Source: Brenneria corticis (GTDB lineage Bacteria > Pseudomonadota > Gammaproteobacteria > Enterobacterales > Enterobacteriaceae). From it: a stretch of 64,000 nt of DNA. The notes below the pieces were generated by a model. It made no database searches and was not told the DNA's origin. It saw only the letters and a program-made list of their open reading frames with translations. Shown here piece after piece: positions 52,421 through 61,676 of this stretch; position 1 is the first letter of the stretch; each line of letters begins with the position of its first letter. Both the position numbers and the translations under genes were made by a program. The DNA lies in assembly GCF_003115855.1 (NCBI RefSeq), contig NZ_KZ819084.1, positions 95,205 through 159,204 on the forward strand, in the 5' to 3' direction.

Positions 52421-53341
52421 CTAGGCCAGGGCCAGCGGGCGATTATCGGGCGTACGCTGCGCCATCAGCGACAGCAGTATGTTTTTCACCGCCTGCGCCG
52501 GCTGGGAAAGCGGCAGATGATCGGACGCGCAGAATGACAGCGGCGCCTGAATATCCGGGTTGATGATTTTCGCCATCCAGGCTCCGGCCGGCGCCAGCAG
52601 GGCGCGCGCGGCGGATTCCGGCAGCACGGTGGCGCCATGGCCGCTGGCCACCGCCGCCGTCAGAGTGGTGGCGGACTCGATTTCGCACACCACCCTTCCT
52701 ACCAGGCCGCGCGAGGCAAAGGCCTCATTGACGATTTTGCGCATAAAGTTGTAGGACTGAGGCAGAAACAGATCCTGTTTCGCCACCTGCTCCAGTTCGA
52801 TGGTATGGCCGGCGGGGATTTCAGGGCCGCTGCTGACCAGATAGAGATCCTCTTTCATCAACGGGATAAACGACAGACCGTGGATATCACGGTTGCCGTA
52901 CAGCACCGCCATGTCCATGCGTCCGCTCATAATCAGTTCGCTCAGCGTGGTGCCGAAGTTTTCGTTGTAATAAAGCAGGATGCCGGGGTGCTGTTGCCTG
53001 ACCGCCTCAAACAGCGGCAGGGCCAGATTGGTCGCCGCCGTGCCGGGCGCCAGCCCCACGGACACGGTGCCGGAAAGCTGCAATGCGGAGCCGTCGATGG
53101 CGTTTTGCGCCCGCTCGCACTGACGCAGAATCGCCTGGGCGTGGGTATACAGGATCTTGCCGGCATCGGTGGGCGTGACGCCGCGCTTGGTGCGGATCAG
53201 CAACTGCTGCTTCACTTCGCTTTCCAGCGTGGCGAGCTGCTGGCTTAACGCCGGCTGGGCAATATGCAGAATGTCAGCAGCCTGAGTTAAACTGCCGATA
53301 TCGACAATTTTCACAAAATACTTGAGTCGCCTGAGATTCAT
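52421..53341 (-). CDS. LysR-family regulator (Nac-like group)
   Basis: A 306-residue LysR regulator. The N-terminal helix-turn-helix MNLRRLKYFVKIVDIGSLTQAAD ... HIAQPALSQQLATLE is of the Nac/CbbR-like group that starts MNxRxLKYF. The effector domain carries SGTVSVGLAPGTAATNL. It is divergent from the aminotransferase/MFS pair and upstream of the Pxp-like operon on its own strand, so it may regulate either or both. The symbol nac is not assigned because the context differs from the nitrogen-assimilation gene. Confidence 0.87.
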   Translation of the reverse strand: MNLRRLKYFVKIVDIGSLTQAADILHIAQPALSQQLATLESEVKQQLLIRTKRGVTPTDAGKILYTHAQAILRQCERAQNAIDGSALQLSGTVSVGLAPGTAATNLALPLFEAVRQQHPGILLYYNENFGTTLSELIMSGRMDMAVLYGNRDIHGLSFIPLMKEDLYLVSSGPEIPAGHTIELEQVAKQDLFLPQSYNFMRKIVNEAFASRGLVGRVVCEIESATTLTAAVASGHGATVLPESAARALLAPAGAWMAKIINPDIQAPLSFCASDHLPLSQPAQAVKNILLSLMAQRTPDNRPLALA

Positions 53342-53646
53342 GGTGATCGCCCTCGTTGTAAAAGACCTTATCCACGCTCAAGCAATCCTTAAGCCAATTT
53401 TTGTTATGCCGCGGCCTGTTTTTATTTAACTTATTGTAAATAAATAATTATTAATTATTTTCGTCAGCCGGATGGACGGGCGGGAGCAGCCGGCAGACTC
53501 TCCTCGTGCACGGTGATGATGCATTTATGCTATCGCTGACGCCTATCCATAAGCCAACGCGATTGAACCAGAACAAACTCCTCTTGGCGCGGCGGCGAGT
53601 CTCTCCATTACCGTATTTTCCATCCATACGGCATCAGGAGCTCGTT
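53342..53646. other. AT-rich divergent promoter region
   Basis: A 305-bp gap between the divergent LysR and aminotransferase genes. The stretch 53420-53460 is almost pure A+T and contains the palindrome AATAATTATT (53443-53452). CAGGAG precedes the aminotransferase ATG. I see no gene or structured RNA here. Confidence 0.5.
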
Positions 53647-54855
53647 ATGAGTGCAATTCATATCGCTTCACGCATTACCCGCATAAAAACTTCGCCCAGC
53701 AGCACCGCGGCCGATCGCGCCAACGCGTTGCGCCGCGCGGGCAGGTCCATCGTCAACCTGGTGACCGGCGAGCCGGATTTCGATACGCCGGAGGTTATCC
53801 GCCAGGCGGCCAGTGCGGCGATAGAGCGGGGAGAGACGCGCTATACCCAGAATAACGGCACGCCGGCGCTGCGCCAGGCGATTGCCGACAAGTTCCGGCG
53901 GGAAAACCGGCTGCATTTCGCGCCGGACGATATTATCGTCACCTGCGGCGCCAAGAGCGCGATTTTCAACGCGCTGGCCGCGACGCTGGAACCGGGCGAC
54001 AAGGTATTGATTCCGGCTCCGTTCTGGGTCTCTTATCCCGATATGGTACTGGCCTGCGACGGCGAACCGCTGATCGTTCCCTGCCAGGAAGAACACGGCT
54101 TTAAGCTGACGGCGGAGCAACTGCGCGCCGCCATTACGCCCGACTGCCGCTGGCTGTTGCTGAACTCGCCCAGCAACCCCAGCGGCGCGAGCTATTCCGA
54201 GGACGAACTGCGGGCGCTGGCGGACGTGTTACTGGATCACCCCAGGCTGGCGATCATGACCGATGATATTTACGAGCACATCCGTTTCGACCGCGTCGCG
54301 CCCACCCATCTGCTGGCGGTGGAGCCCAAACTGGCCGACCGCACGCTGGTGGTCAACGGCGTGTCGAAAACCTATGCCATGACGGGCTGGCGCATCGGCT
54401 ACGCCGCGGGGCCGCAGGCGTTGATTAGCGCCATGGGAACGCTGCAATCCCAGTCGACCAGCAACGCCTGTTCCGTCAGTCAGGCGGCGGCGCTGGCGGC
54501 GCTGGCCAGCGGCAGCGAATTTATCGAGCGCAGCCGGGAAATCTATCGCCAGCGGCGCGACCGGATGGCGGCGGCCGTCAATGACATCCCCGGTCTGAGC
54601 TGCCGGTTGCCGGACGGCGCTTTTTATCTTTATGTCAGCTGCGCGGGCATTCTGGGGCGTCGGACGCCGCAGGGCGAAACCCTGAACAGCGACAACGACG
54701 TCGTGCTCTACCTGCTGGAGAGCGAAGGGGTGGCCGTGGTGGCCGGTGCGGCGTACGGCATTTCACCGTACTTCCGTCTGTCCATCGCCACGGATATCGA
54801 TACGCTGCTTGAAGGCGCCAAACGTATGGCGCGCGCCGTCGCGCAGCTGCGGTGA
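53647..54855 (+). CDS. PLP-dependent class I aminotransferase (AspC/AAT-I family)
   Basis: A 402-residue fold-type I aminotransferase. Visible blocks are NLVTGEPDFDTPEVIRQAA, TRYTQNNGTPALRQAIADKF, the PLP Asp/Tyr segment IMTDDIYEHIRFD and the Schiff-base Lys in VNGVSKTYAMTGWRIGYAAGP. It follows the prokaryotic aspartate/prephenate aminotransferase pattern rather than enteric AspC. The ATG at 53647 follows CAGGAG; the open frame upstream lacks family similarity. It is coupled to the MFS gene downstream and divergent from a LysR regulator. The amino donor and acceptor are unknown; glutamate or aromatic substrates are possible. Confidence 0.88.
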   Translation: MSAIHIASRITRIKTSPSSTAADRANALRRAGRSIVNLVTGEPDFDTPEVIRQAASAAIERGETRYTQNNGTPALRQAIADKFRRENRLHFAPDDIIVTCGAKSAIFNALAATLEPGDKVLIPAPFWVSYPDMVLACDGEPLIVPCQEEHGFKLTAEQLRAAITPDCRWLLLNSPSNPSGASYSEDELRALADVLLDHPRLAIMTDDIYEHIRFDRVAPTHLLAVEPKLADRTLVVNGVSKTYAMTGWRIGYAAGPQALISAMGTLQSQSTSNACSVSQAAALAALASGSEFIERSREIYRQRRDRMAAAVNDIPGLSCRLPDGAFYLYVSCAGILGRRTPQGETLNSDNDVVLYLLESEGVAVVAGAAYGISPYFRLSIATDIDTLLEGAKRMARAVAQLR

Positions 54856-54884
54856 ACCAGGCGACGGGGGCCACGGGGAGGGCG

Positions 54885-56411
54885 ATGATGGGCCAAACAG
54901 CGACGCCCGCGCCGTTAAGTTTTCGCCGCGCTTTGCTGGCCATGCTGGGACTGTCGCTCACGCTGATGCTCTCGGCGCTCGATCAGACCGTTATCGGCAA
55001 CACCATGCCCTATATCGTGGCCGATCTTGGCGGCTTCGATCTCTATGCCTGGCTGGCGACCGGCTATTTACTGACGTCGATCGTCACGGTGCCGATTTTC
55101 GGCCGGCTGGGGGATTACTTCGGGCGCAAATATTTCGTGGTGGCCGCCACGCTGCTATTTACCCTCTCCTCGCTGCTGTGTGCCCAGGCCGGCAGCATGC
55201 TGATGCTGGTGGTCTGGCGGGCTTTGCAGGGCGTCGGCGGCGGCATGCTGATCGGCACGGCGTTTGCCTGCATTCCGGAACTTTTCCCCGATATGCGCCG
55301 CCGGCTGCGCTGGCAAATTCTGCTCAGTACCGCGTTCAGCATCGTCAATGCTCTGGGACCGACGCTGGGCGGCGTGCTGACCGAACACTACGGCTGGCGG
55401 GCGGTATTCTATCTGAACGTGCCCTGCGGCCTGGCGGCGTTGGTCATTTCCTGGCGCTATCTGCCTTATTTCAAGCCGTCGCAGCGGCAGGGGATTCGTC
55501 TTGACTGGCTGGGGGCGCTGTTGGTCATGGCGCTGCTCGGCTGTCTGCAACTGGGCGTCACCGGTTTGTCGACGCGGATGAATACGCTGGGGGTTATCGC
55601 CCTGCTGTCGGCCTCGGCCCTTGCTCTGCTGGCGCTGATCGGGCAGCAAAAGCGCGCCGTATCGCCGTTGCTGCCTCCCGCCCTATTTGCCCCGGGCACG
55701 CTGCGGCAACTGTTTATCCTGTCGACGCTGGCGGGCGGCGTGATGTTCACCTTGCTCTATTTTACGCCGCTGCTGTTCCAGGGGGGCTATGGCTATTCCG
55801 CGCAGCAGGCGGCTTTACTGCTCACCCCGATGGGGGTGAGCATAACCGTCGGCGCCATTATCAACGGACGCATCGTCACCCGGCTGCGCAACCCGGTGCT
55901 GTTGCCGACGTGCGGGTTCCTGCTGCTTGCCGCCGCCTGCCTGGGGCTGGCGCTCTGCGGCGCGGAGGGCGGTTTCCGCCGCTTGCTGCTGCTGATGCTG
56001 ATGGCCGGGGTGGGGCTGGGCTTTATTTTGCTTAACCTGACCATCTTTACCCAAACGCTGGCGCCGGGCGAGCATCTGGGGATCGCCACCGCATTGCTGC
56101 AATCATTTCGTCTCGTCGGCGGGCTGCTCGGCACGGCGGCGACCAGTTTGTTGTTCAATACGCTTTATCACGCGCTATTACGGCGCACCACCAGCGAAAG
56201 CGCCTGGCTGCGCTGGGCGGACCCCGGCAAACTGCTGGGGATGACGGCGCAGGGGAGCTCGGGGGAGATGATGGCGGCCCGCCATGCGTTGATCAATGCC
56301 GTTGACGTCGGCCTGGCGGCGTGCGCGGCCATTGCGCTGATTGCCGCGGGCATTACCTGGCGCCTATCCACTATCGTATTGGTTTCGTCGCCGGGATCGC
56401 GGGCGGCCTGA
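54885..56411 (+). CDS. MFS drug/metabolite exporter, DHA2 (EmrB/QacA) family
   Basis: A 508-residue membrane protein with about 14 hydrophobic segments, the DHA2 layout. Family marks are LSALDQTVIGNTMPYIVADLGG in helix 1, TGYLLTSIVTVPIFGRLGDYFGRK (motif A) and VFYLNVPCGLAALV. Starts compete: a GTG at 54852 overlaps the aminotransferase stop, while ATGs at 54885 and 54888 follow GGGGAGG; the second has the better spacing. Drug or amino-acid-derivative export by proton antiport is the usual role. The pairing with an aminotransferase suggests efflux of a product or a toxic amino acid. Confidence 0.87.
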   Translation: MMGQTATPAPLSFRRALLAMLGLSLTLMLSALDQTVIGNTMPYIVADLGGFDLYAWLATGYLLTSIVTVPIFGRLGDYFGRKYFVVAATLLFTLSSLLCAQAGSMLMLVVWRALQGVGGGMLIGTAFACIPELFPDMRRRLRWQILLSTAFSIVNALGPTLGGVLTEHYGWRAVFYLNVPCGLAALVISWRYLPYFKPSQRQGIRLDWLGALLVMALLGCLQLGVTGLSTRMNTLGVIALLSASALALLALIGQQKRAVSPLLPPALFAPGTLRQLFILSTLAGGVMFTLLYFTPLLFQGGYGYSAQQAALLLTPMGVSITVGAIINGRIVTRLRNPVLLPTCGFLLLAAACLGLALCGAEGGFRRLLLLMLMAGVGLGFILLNLTIFTQTLAPGEHLGIATALLQSFRLVGGLLGTAATSLLFNTLYHALLRRTTSESAWLRWADPGKLLGMTAQGSSGEMMAARHALINAVDVGLAACAAIALIAAGITWRLSTIVLVSSPGSRAA

Positions 56412-56500
56412 CGCGCGCCGCCTGGCGCCGCTTCAGGCAAAATCCCCCTGGTTTAACCGGCGGTAGAGTGCCAATGCGGCGCAATAAATGGACGATAAAT

Positions 56501-57083
56501 TTATTCTTTCACAATACTGAATTTATCCACCAGAAATACCCGTCTGGCCTCGCCCTTCGATAAATCGCCGGAGACCTGGTAGACCGCTCCCGTCAGCTTA
56601 TTTCCCTCTATGGTATAGGTGGCGAAATTCTGCTCGGAGCTGTCACGATAATTCTCGTGTTTATTTTTGAATCTGGCGGAGCGTTGCGGCTGATAGCCGA
56701 TTTCAAACAGATTGTTGTAATGCTCTACCTGTTGTTGCGTCAGCCAATTAAGTTTGGGACGCACTTTATGGATATGCTCGTTGAATTTTTTGGGGAACAG
56801 ATCTTTCTTGTCCAGACCATATTCGTCATGATTACCGGGAACCACGGCCAGGCTCATTTGTAAAAAACCTTTTTGCGAGCGGGCCATAAGATCAAGCCAC
56901 TCATCTTCCGCTTCGGCAATTTCAACGAAATCCCCCGTATGCAAGATGAAATCGGCATGCGGCGCGATTTTTTGCGCCTGACGCGTCGGCGGCCTGAGCC
57001 ATATTGACATTTATCCCGCTCAATAATAGTGAAAAGATAAATGCTTTTGATAAGGCGTTCGCTGATTTATGCCTATTTTCCAT
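56501..57083 (-). pseudogene. Metallophosphoesterase (calcineurin-like), internal deletion and frameshift
   Basis: The gene appears to start at the ATG at 57083, which encodes a good signal peptide (KAFIFSLLLSGINVNMAQAADA). Soon after, the frame runs into unrelated codons, while another frame (from 57010) continues as the C-terminal half of a calcineurin-like phosphoesterase: HADFILHTGDFVEIAEAEDEW (GD metal motif) and LAVVPGNHDEYGLDK (GNHD motif). The N-terminal D-x-H metal motif and the region around it are missing. So a stretch between the signal peptide and the GD motif was deleted with loss of frame. The remaining 170 residues lack a full metal site and a usable leader. Function is very probably lost. 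Confidence 0.8.
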
Positions 57084-57386
57084 AAGAGTTAACCTTATAT
57101 TATCGCTAATTCCCAGACTATGGCTTGTGCCGTTTTTCAGCCGACCAGATAAATGGTTGGCGCCATCCCACGGCTATTCCTTAGCCATTTATGTGATGTT
57201 ATAACAGTCGTTTGTGACATAATCATGATAGGGCCGAGCGCCACGGTATCTTATTCGCCGGGCGCGCTTGTTTGGCGCTCCGGTGGGCGCAGTTGGCGAT
57301 AAATCGCAGGGGGGGCGATAGTAGCGTGGCGTCGTGGGGGGGGGCAAGGAGGCCGGTGGCCTCCTTGGGTGGTGTTATCAGCTAAA
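57084..57386. other. Non-coding region between phosphoesterase pseudogene and fhuE
   Basis: A 303-bp region with no supported gene. It should hold the promoter of the former phosphoesterase gene on its left and the fhuE transcript end on its right. Two G-tracts are present (7 G around 57309-57315 and 9 G at 57336-57344), the second abutting the hairpin at 57345-57367. Confidence 0.5.
57345..57367 (-). terminator. Hairpin downstream of fhuE
   Basis: CAAGGAGGCC and GGCCTCCTTG are perfect 10-bp complements around a 3-base loop, 20 bp after the fhuE stop. On the fhuE strand it is followed by nine C residues instead of a U-run, so it may be a stabilising or weak terminator structure rather than a classical one. 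Confidence 0.6.
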
Positions 57387-59582
57387 TCAGAAGTTATATG
57401 ACGCGCTTAGCGAGAAGTTGCGTGGTTCGCCGTAAACATAGGTACTGGAAAGGCTGTCATCGTAGGTCTTGTCTAACAGGTTGTGAATGTTCGCCTGTAC
57501 CGACAGGTTTTTGGTTACCTGATAGCGGCTGAACAGGTCAACCACGGCATAACTTCCCTGTTCCGCACGCCAGGTGCCATTGGCGGTAGAGACATCCGTA
57601 TACACGCGGTTCTGCCAGCTTACTCCGCCGCCGACGGTTAGATCCTGCATCGTCGGCAGACGATAGCTGGTGAACAATTTTACCGTCGTGCGCGGCAGCT
57701 GCGGGTTCACTGCTTTGTTGTCGCTATCCCTGGCGACATAACGGGTTGCGCCGAAAGTCATTTGCCAATTATCCGTCAATGCGCCGTTGACCTCGAATTC
57801 CACGCCTTTGCTCACGGTGCCGTCGACGCCCCGGTATGCGGTATCGGTGCTGCCGGGGATGGGTATGCCGGTGCTCTCCGCGACGTTATCCTGTTCAATG
57901 CGGAATACGCTAAACGTGGTGGTCAGACGGCTGTTCATCCAGTCGGACTTCACTCCCGCCTCATAGTTGTTGCCGGTGATCGGCGCGAGGTATCTGCCCG
58001 AGATGTCACGTTCTTTCTGCGGCTGGAAGATAGAGGTATAGCTGGCGTATGCCGACCAGTTTTCATCAATGTCGTACACCAATCCGGCGTATGGCGTGGT
58101 GTGGTTTTTCTCCATGCTGTACGTCATGGTATCGGTACGCCAGTTAGTGTACCGGGCGCCGATAATCAGGTTCAGGGGATCGGCCAGTGAAATGCGGGTC
58201 GCTACGTAGAGCGATTTCATGACCGTTTTATCATCCTGGGCGACGGTCAGTTGACCCCAGTCGGTTTCCGGGAAATCACCGTTGTAGTCGGGGAAATTCG
58301 CCAATTCGTCAGGATAAATGTTCGCCCAGTTGTTCAGGTAACGGTTGGTTTGTCTGCTGTAACTGCCTCCCAGCATCAGGGTGTGCTGGCGACCAAACAG
58401 CTCATAACTTCCGTCAGTGAAAAGATCTATCGCATCCACCTTACGCTTGCCGGTATTCCACCCCGTGCCCCCGACATAATTATAGTCGGCGCCATAACTG
58501 GCATACGGCCCCACCAATGCTCCGGTATCCTGGTCGACTATCGCATCCAGATACATCATCTTGCTGTCGAACTTGGCTTCTGAATGGGTGGCGTTCAGGG
58601 TGGTTTGCCAGTTATCGGCAAATTGCTGTTTCAGGGTGACGAAGACTTTATTGAATTCTTTATCGTTGTAAGCCCAGTCCGGCGCAGTGCTGCGCGCCCG
58701 GTCATAACGTCTCAGGCTGCCATCGCTATTCCAGCGCGGCAGACCGCCCCAGGTCGGGCTATTCACATCAATACGCTGATATTCGTACCTCGCCGAGAGA
58801 CTGGTGGTGTCGCTCAGGTCGGCATCGATAATGCCGGAGAAGAAGGTTTTTTTGCTGTTGTAGCGGTCAAGCCAGGAGTCGTTATCCTGATACCCGGCCA
58901 CGATACGGGCGCGGACATTGCCGTCTTCGGTTAGCGGACTTTGCAGATCGGCCACATAGCGCTGTTTGCTCCAGCTACCATATTCCGCAGAGAGATTGCC
59001 TTTAAACTCACGACTGGTGGCATGTTTCCGTACCATGTTGATGGCCGCGGAGGGGTTACCCGTTCCCGTCATCAAGCCATTAGCGCCTCGCACCACTTCC
59101 ACCCGGTCATACAGTGCGGTATCCGATAGGGCGTCGCCCAGATTCCAGCGGGATTCAAAATAGGTGGGAATACCGTCAATCATGTAGTTATCAATTAGAA
59201 AACCACGCGAATAATAGAGGCTGCGTTCGGAGTCAGAGGTGTTTTTGCTAATCCCGGTAGTGTATTCCATCACCTCTCCCAGCGACTGAAGTTGCTGATC
59301 ATCCATGCGCTGCTGGCCGATGATGCTGACAGACTGGGGAATATCGCGCTGAACCAACGTCATCTTGGTGCCGGCTGAAGTGGTCTTTACGCTGTAGCCT
59401 TGCTCCTGACTATCAGCGGCATCATCCGTTGTCCCTTCAACAATCAGGGTGTCATCGGCATTATTGGTTGCGGCGAAGCCGGCGGAAGGCAGCAGTGCCA
59501 GAAGAACGCAGGAGGCCAGCAATGACGGCGCTGCGGCAGGCTGGCGTTGCCTGTCCTTAAGACGTTTGGTGAAAGACATCAT
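57387..59582 (-). CDS. fhuE: TonB-dependent ferric coprogen/rhodotorulate receptor FhuE
   Basis: A 731-residue outer-membrane siderophore receptor; E. coli FhuE, as I remember it, is 729. A signal peptide (LLASCVLLALLPSAGFA) precedes a TonB-box region (DDTLIVEG). The plug domain contains RDIPQSVSIIGQQRM, LYYSRGF and IDNYMIDGIPTYFESRWN, and EVVRGANGLMTGTGNPSAAIN; the barrel ends in SLSASYNF with a C-terminal Phe. These stretches are nearly identical to E. coli FhuE. It imports Fe(III)-coprogen, ferrioxamine B or rhodotorulate using TonB-ExbBD and FhuBCD, which are elsewhere. Iron/Fur control is expected from the family, but the candidate upstream box is weak. Confidence 0.95.
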   Translation of the reverse strand: MMSFTKRLKDRQRQPAAAPSLLASCVLLALLPSAGFAATNNADDTLIVEGTTDDAADSQEQGYSVKTTSAGTKMTLVQRDIPQSVSIIGQQRMDDQQLQSLGEVMEYTTGISKNTSDSERSLYYSRGFLIDNYMIDGIPTYFESRWNLGDALSDTALYDRVEVVRGANGLMTGTGNPSAAINMVRKHATSREFKGNLSAEYGSWSKQRYVADLQSPLTEDGNVRARIVAGYQDNDSWLDRYNSKKTFFSGIIDADLSDTTSLSARYEYQRIDVNSPTWGGLPRWNSDGSLRRYDRARSTAPDWAYNDKEFNKVFVTLKQQFADNWQTTLNATHSEAKFDSKMMYLDAIVDQDTGALVGPYASYGADYNYVGGTGWNTGKRKVDAIDLFTDGSYELFGRQHTLMLGGSYSRQTNRYLNNWANIYPDELANFPDYNGDFPETDWGQLTVAQDDKTVMKSLYVATRISLADPLNLIIGARYTNWRTDTMTYSMEKNHTTPYAGLVYDIDENWSAYASYTSIFQPQKERDISGRYLAPITGNNYEAGVKSDWMNSRLTTTFSVFRIEQDNVAESTGIPIPGSTDTAYRGVDGTVSKGVEFEVNGALTDNWQMTFGATRYVARDSDNKAVNPQLPRTTVKLFTSYRLPTMQDLTVGGGVSWQNRVYTDVSTANGTWRAEQGSYAVVDLFSRYQVTKNLSVQANIHNLLDKTYDDSLSSTYVYGEPRNFSLSASYNF

Positions 59583-59670
59583 TTACCCTTTATCAAAAGC
59601 TTGAGGAGATTTCAGTACCGATGCGATGCCGAGACTGAAGTTATGAGATTTGGTTATCTGACTTATAATT

Positions 59671-59697
59671 GCGTTTGCAAGTGCAAATGAGAAATAT
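59671..59697 (-). promoter_or_regulatory. Weak Fur-box-like sequence upstream of fhuE
   Basis: The plus-strand segment GTGCAAATGAGAAATA (59681-59696) shares the AATGAGAA core with Fur boxes and lies about 100 bp before the fhuE start. The second half-site is poor, and I could not place -10/-35 boxes convincingly. Fur control is expected for fhuE, so I record it at low confidence. Confidence 0.3.
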
Positions 59698-59798
59698 ACG
59701 TATTAAGTTTACGGCTGTAAACCGGTGTTTCGGGTGATGTCGAAATCGTGTTTTAGATTGAAAGAACAGAGGGGATTAGCGGGGCGGGAGATGGGGCG

Positions 59799-60365
59799 TC
59801 AAGTCGTGGCCGAGAGCGATAAATCACCGGTTAACGCATTGGGGAGCGCGGCCAGCACGGGTGAGGGAACCAGTAGTTTGACCTCGCGAATGCCCCCGCC
59901 CATAACGACCACAGGCTGCTGTAAAACGGCGTTGTCAATCAGTACGGGCCAGTCGGTGGGCAGGCCGAAGACGGTAATCCCGCCGGGAACCATCCCGGTG
60001 AGTTCCGTCGTTTGGTCCGTGCGGGCAAAGGTGATGCGTTGCGCGGCAAGCAGCTGTTTGATGGCGCCGTTGACGTCCAGACGTCGCGCGCCGGTGCAGA
60101 TAGCGGAAGCGTACGCCACGACGCCCTGTTTTTTATATTTCAGTATCAGCGTATTGACGCACTGCTCCAGGGGATAGCCGTAGCGTTCGCTGAACACCTG
60201 GGTATCCGACGCCTGGCTATCGACGATAAACGCCTTGAGCGGTATGCGCGCCAGCCGTCGAAAGACATGCGCGGGGATCTGGGCATGCAGCTGTTTGGGG
60301 TCGATCCATTCCTCATGGTGGGACTGCGCCAGCCGTTTTATCGCTTCGTAGTGATGCTGCGTCAT
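59799..60365 (-). CDS. YbaK/EbsC-family aminoacyl-tRNA deacylase-like protein
   Basis: A 188-residue protein of the YbaK/ProX editing-domain family that hydrolyses mischarged tRNA such as Cys-tRNA(Pro). Family segments are QCVNTLILKYKKQGVVAY, LDVNGAIKQLLAAQRITFA, TELTGMVPGGITVFGLPTDWP and the closing VVMGGGIREVKLLV. It is longer than E. coli YbaK (about 159) because of an N-terminal extension of some 40 residues. It is 12 bp after the metY gene in the same operon. The link with a cysteine/homocysteine-forming enzyme is notable: Cys or homocysteine mischarging is exactly what YbaK-type proteins correct. Confidence 0.85.
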   Translation of the reverse strand: MTQHHYEAIKRLAQSHHEEWIDPKQLHAQIPAHVFRRLARIPLKAFIVDSQASDTQVFSERYGYPLEQCVNTLILKYKKQGVVAYASAICTGARRLDVNGAIKQLLAAQRITFARTDQTTELTGMVPGGITVFGLPTDWPVLIDNAVLQQPVVVMGGGIREVKLLVPSPVLAALPNALTGDLSLSATT

Positions 60366-60377
60366 AGGCGTGGCTGG

Positions 60378-61676
60378 CTATTTACTGGCTTGGAATGCCT
60401 GTTCGATGTCCGACTTCAGATCATCGATATGCTCAATGCCGGCGGAGATCCGCAGCCCGGCAGGCGTCACGCCGGCGGATAGTTGCTGTGCATCGCTTAA
60501 CTGTTGATGAGTCGTGGCCGAAGGCTGGATAATCAAGCTCTTGGCGTCGCCCACATTCGCCAGATGGGTAATCAGCCGCAGGCTGTTGATAAAACGGCCG
60601 GCGCGCTCTTTGCCGCCGCTGATTTCAAAGGACAGCACGCCGCCAAACCCCTTCTTCAGGTATTTATGGGCAATGTCGTACGCCGGGCTGGAAGGCAACC
60701 CTGGATAATTCACGCTCTCCACTTCCGGATGTTTTTCCAGCCAGCGGGCCAGTTCCAGAGCGTTCTCAACGTGGCGATCCACCCGCAGGGAGAGCGTTTC
60801 CAGCCCTTGCAAGAGCAGGAAGGCGTTAAAGGGCGACAGGCTGGGGCCGAAATCGCGCAGGCCCTCGACCCTGGCGCGGATAATAAACTGAATGTTGCCG
60901 AACTCGCTGGCCGGACCGAAAGTGTCGTTATACACCAGGCCATGATAAGCCTCCGACGGCGTTGAGAATTGCGGGTATTTTCCGTTGCCCCAGAGATAAT
61001 TGCCGCCATCGACGATCACGCCGCCGATGCTGTTGCCATGACCTCCGATCCATTTGGTGGCCGACTCCACCACCACGTGCGCGCCATGCTCAAGCGGACG
61101 AAAGAGATACCCCCCGGCGGCAAAGGTATTATCAACCACCAAAGGCAAGTCATATTTCCGTGCCAACTCGGCGAACTGGTCGAAATCAGGAAAGCCCAGA
61201 CGCGGATTGCCTATGGTTTCCAGATAAAGGGCTTTGGTGTTTTCATCAATCAGGCTGGCGAAACTTTCCGCGTCGTCGTCTTTGGCAAACCGGGCTTCTA
61301 TGCCTAATCGCTTGAATGATAGATTAAATTGAGCATAGGTGCCGCCGTACAAGGAAGGCGATGTGACGAAATTATCGCCAGCCTGCAAGATATTGTTCAA
61401 CGCAATGAATTGCGCGGCCTGCCCGGAGGCCACGGCCAGTGCGGCAACGCCGCCTTCCAGGGCGGCTATGCGCTTTTCAAAAACGTCGGTGGTGGGATTT
61501 TGGATCCTGGTATAGATATTGCCGAATTCCCGCAGCGCAAACCGATCCGCGCCCTGCTGGGCGTTCTCAAAAGCATATGACGTCGTCTGGTAGATAGGCA
61601 CGGCCCGTGCGCCGGTAGTGGGATCCGGCTCTTGCCCGGCATGAAGTTGCAAGGTTTCAAATTTTAAGGATGCCAT
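60378..61676 (-). CDS. metY: O-acetyl-L-homoserine sulfhydrylase (MetY)
   Basis: A 432-residue fold-type I PLP enzyme of the Cys/Met metabolism family. Blocks are FETLQLHAGQEPDPTTGARAV, PIYQTTSYAFENAQQGADRF, YTRIQNPTTDVFEKRIAALEGG and the Schiff-base Lys in VVESATKWIGGHGN; the C-terminus has SLIIQPSATTHQQL. It converts O-acetylhomoserine plus sulfide (or methanethiol) to homocysteine (or methionine). The length of about 430 is typical of MetY rather than MetB/MetC (about 385). It heads an operon with the YbaK-type gene and is divergent from an orphan Tat-type SBP gene. Confidence 0.93.
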   Translation of the reverse strand: MASLKFETLQLHAGQEPDPTTGARAVPIYQTTSYAFENAQQGADRFALREFGNIYTRIQNPTTDVFEKRIAALEGGVAALAVASGQAAQFIALNNILQAGDNFVTSPSLYGGTYAQFNLSFKRLGIEARFAKDDDAESFASLIDENTKALYLETIGNPRLGFPDFDQFAELARKYDLPLVVDNTFAAGGYLFRPLEHGAHVVVESATKWIGGHGNSIGGVIVDGGNYLWGNGKYPQFSTPSEAYHGLVYNDTFGPASEFGNIQFIIRARVEGLRDFGPSLSPFNAFLLLQGLETLSLRVDRHVENALELARWLEKHPEVESVNYPGLPSSPAYDIAHKYLKKGFGGVLSFEISGGKERAGRFINSLRLITHLANVGDAKSLIIQPSATTHQQLSDAQQLSAGVTPAGLRISAGIEHIDDLKSDIEQAFQASK

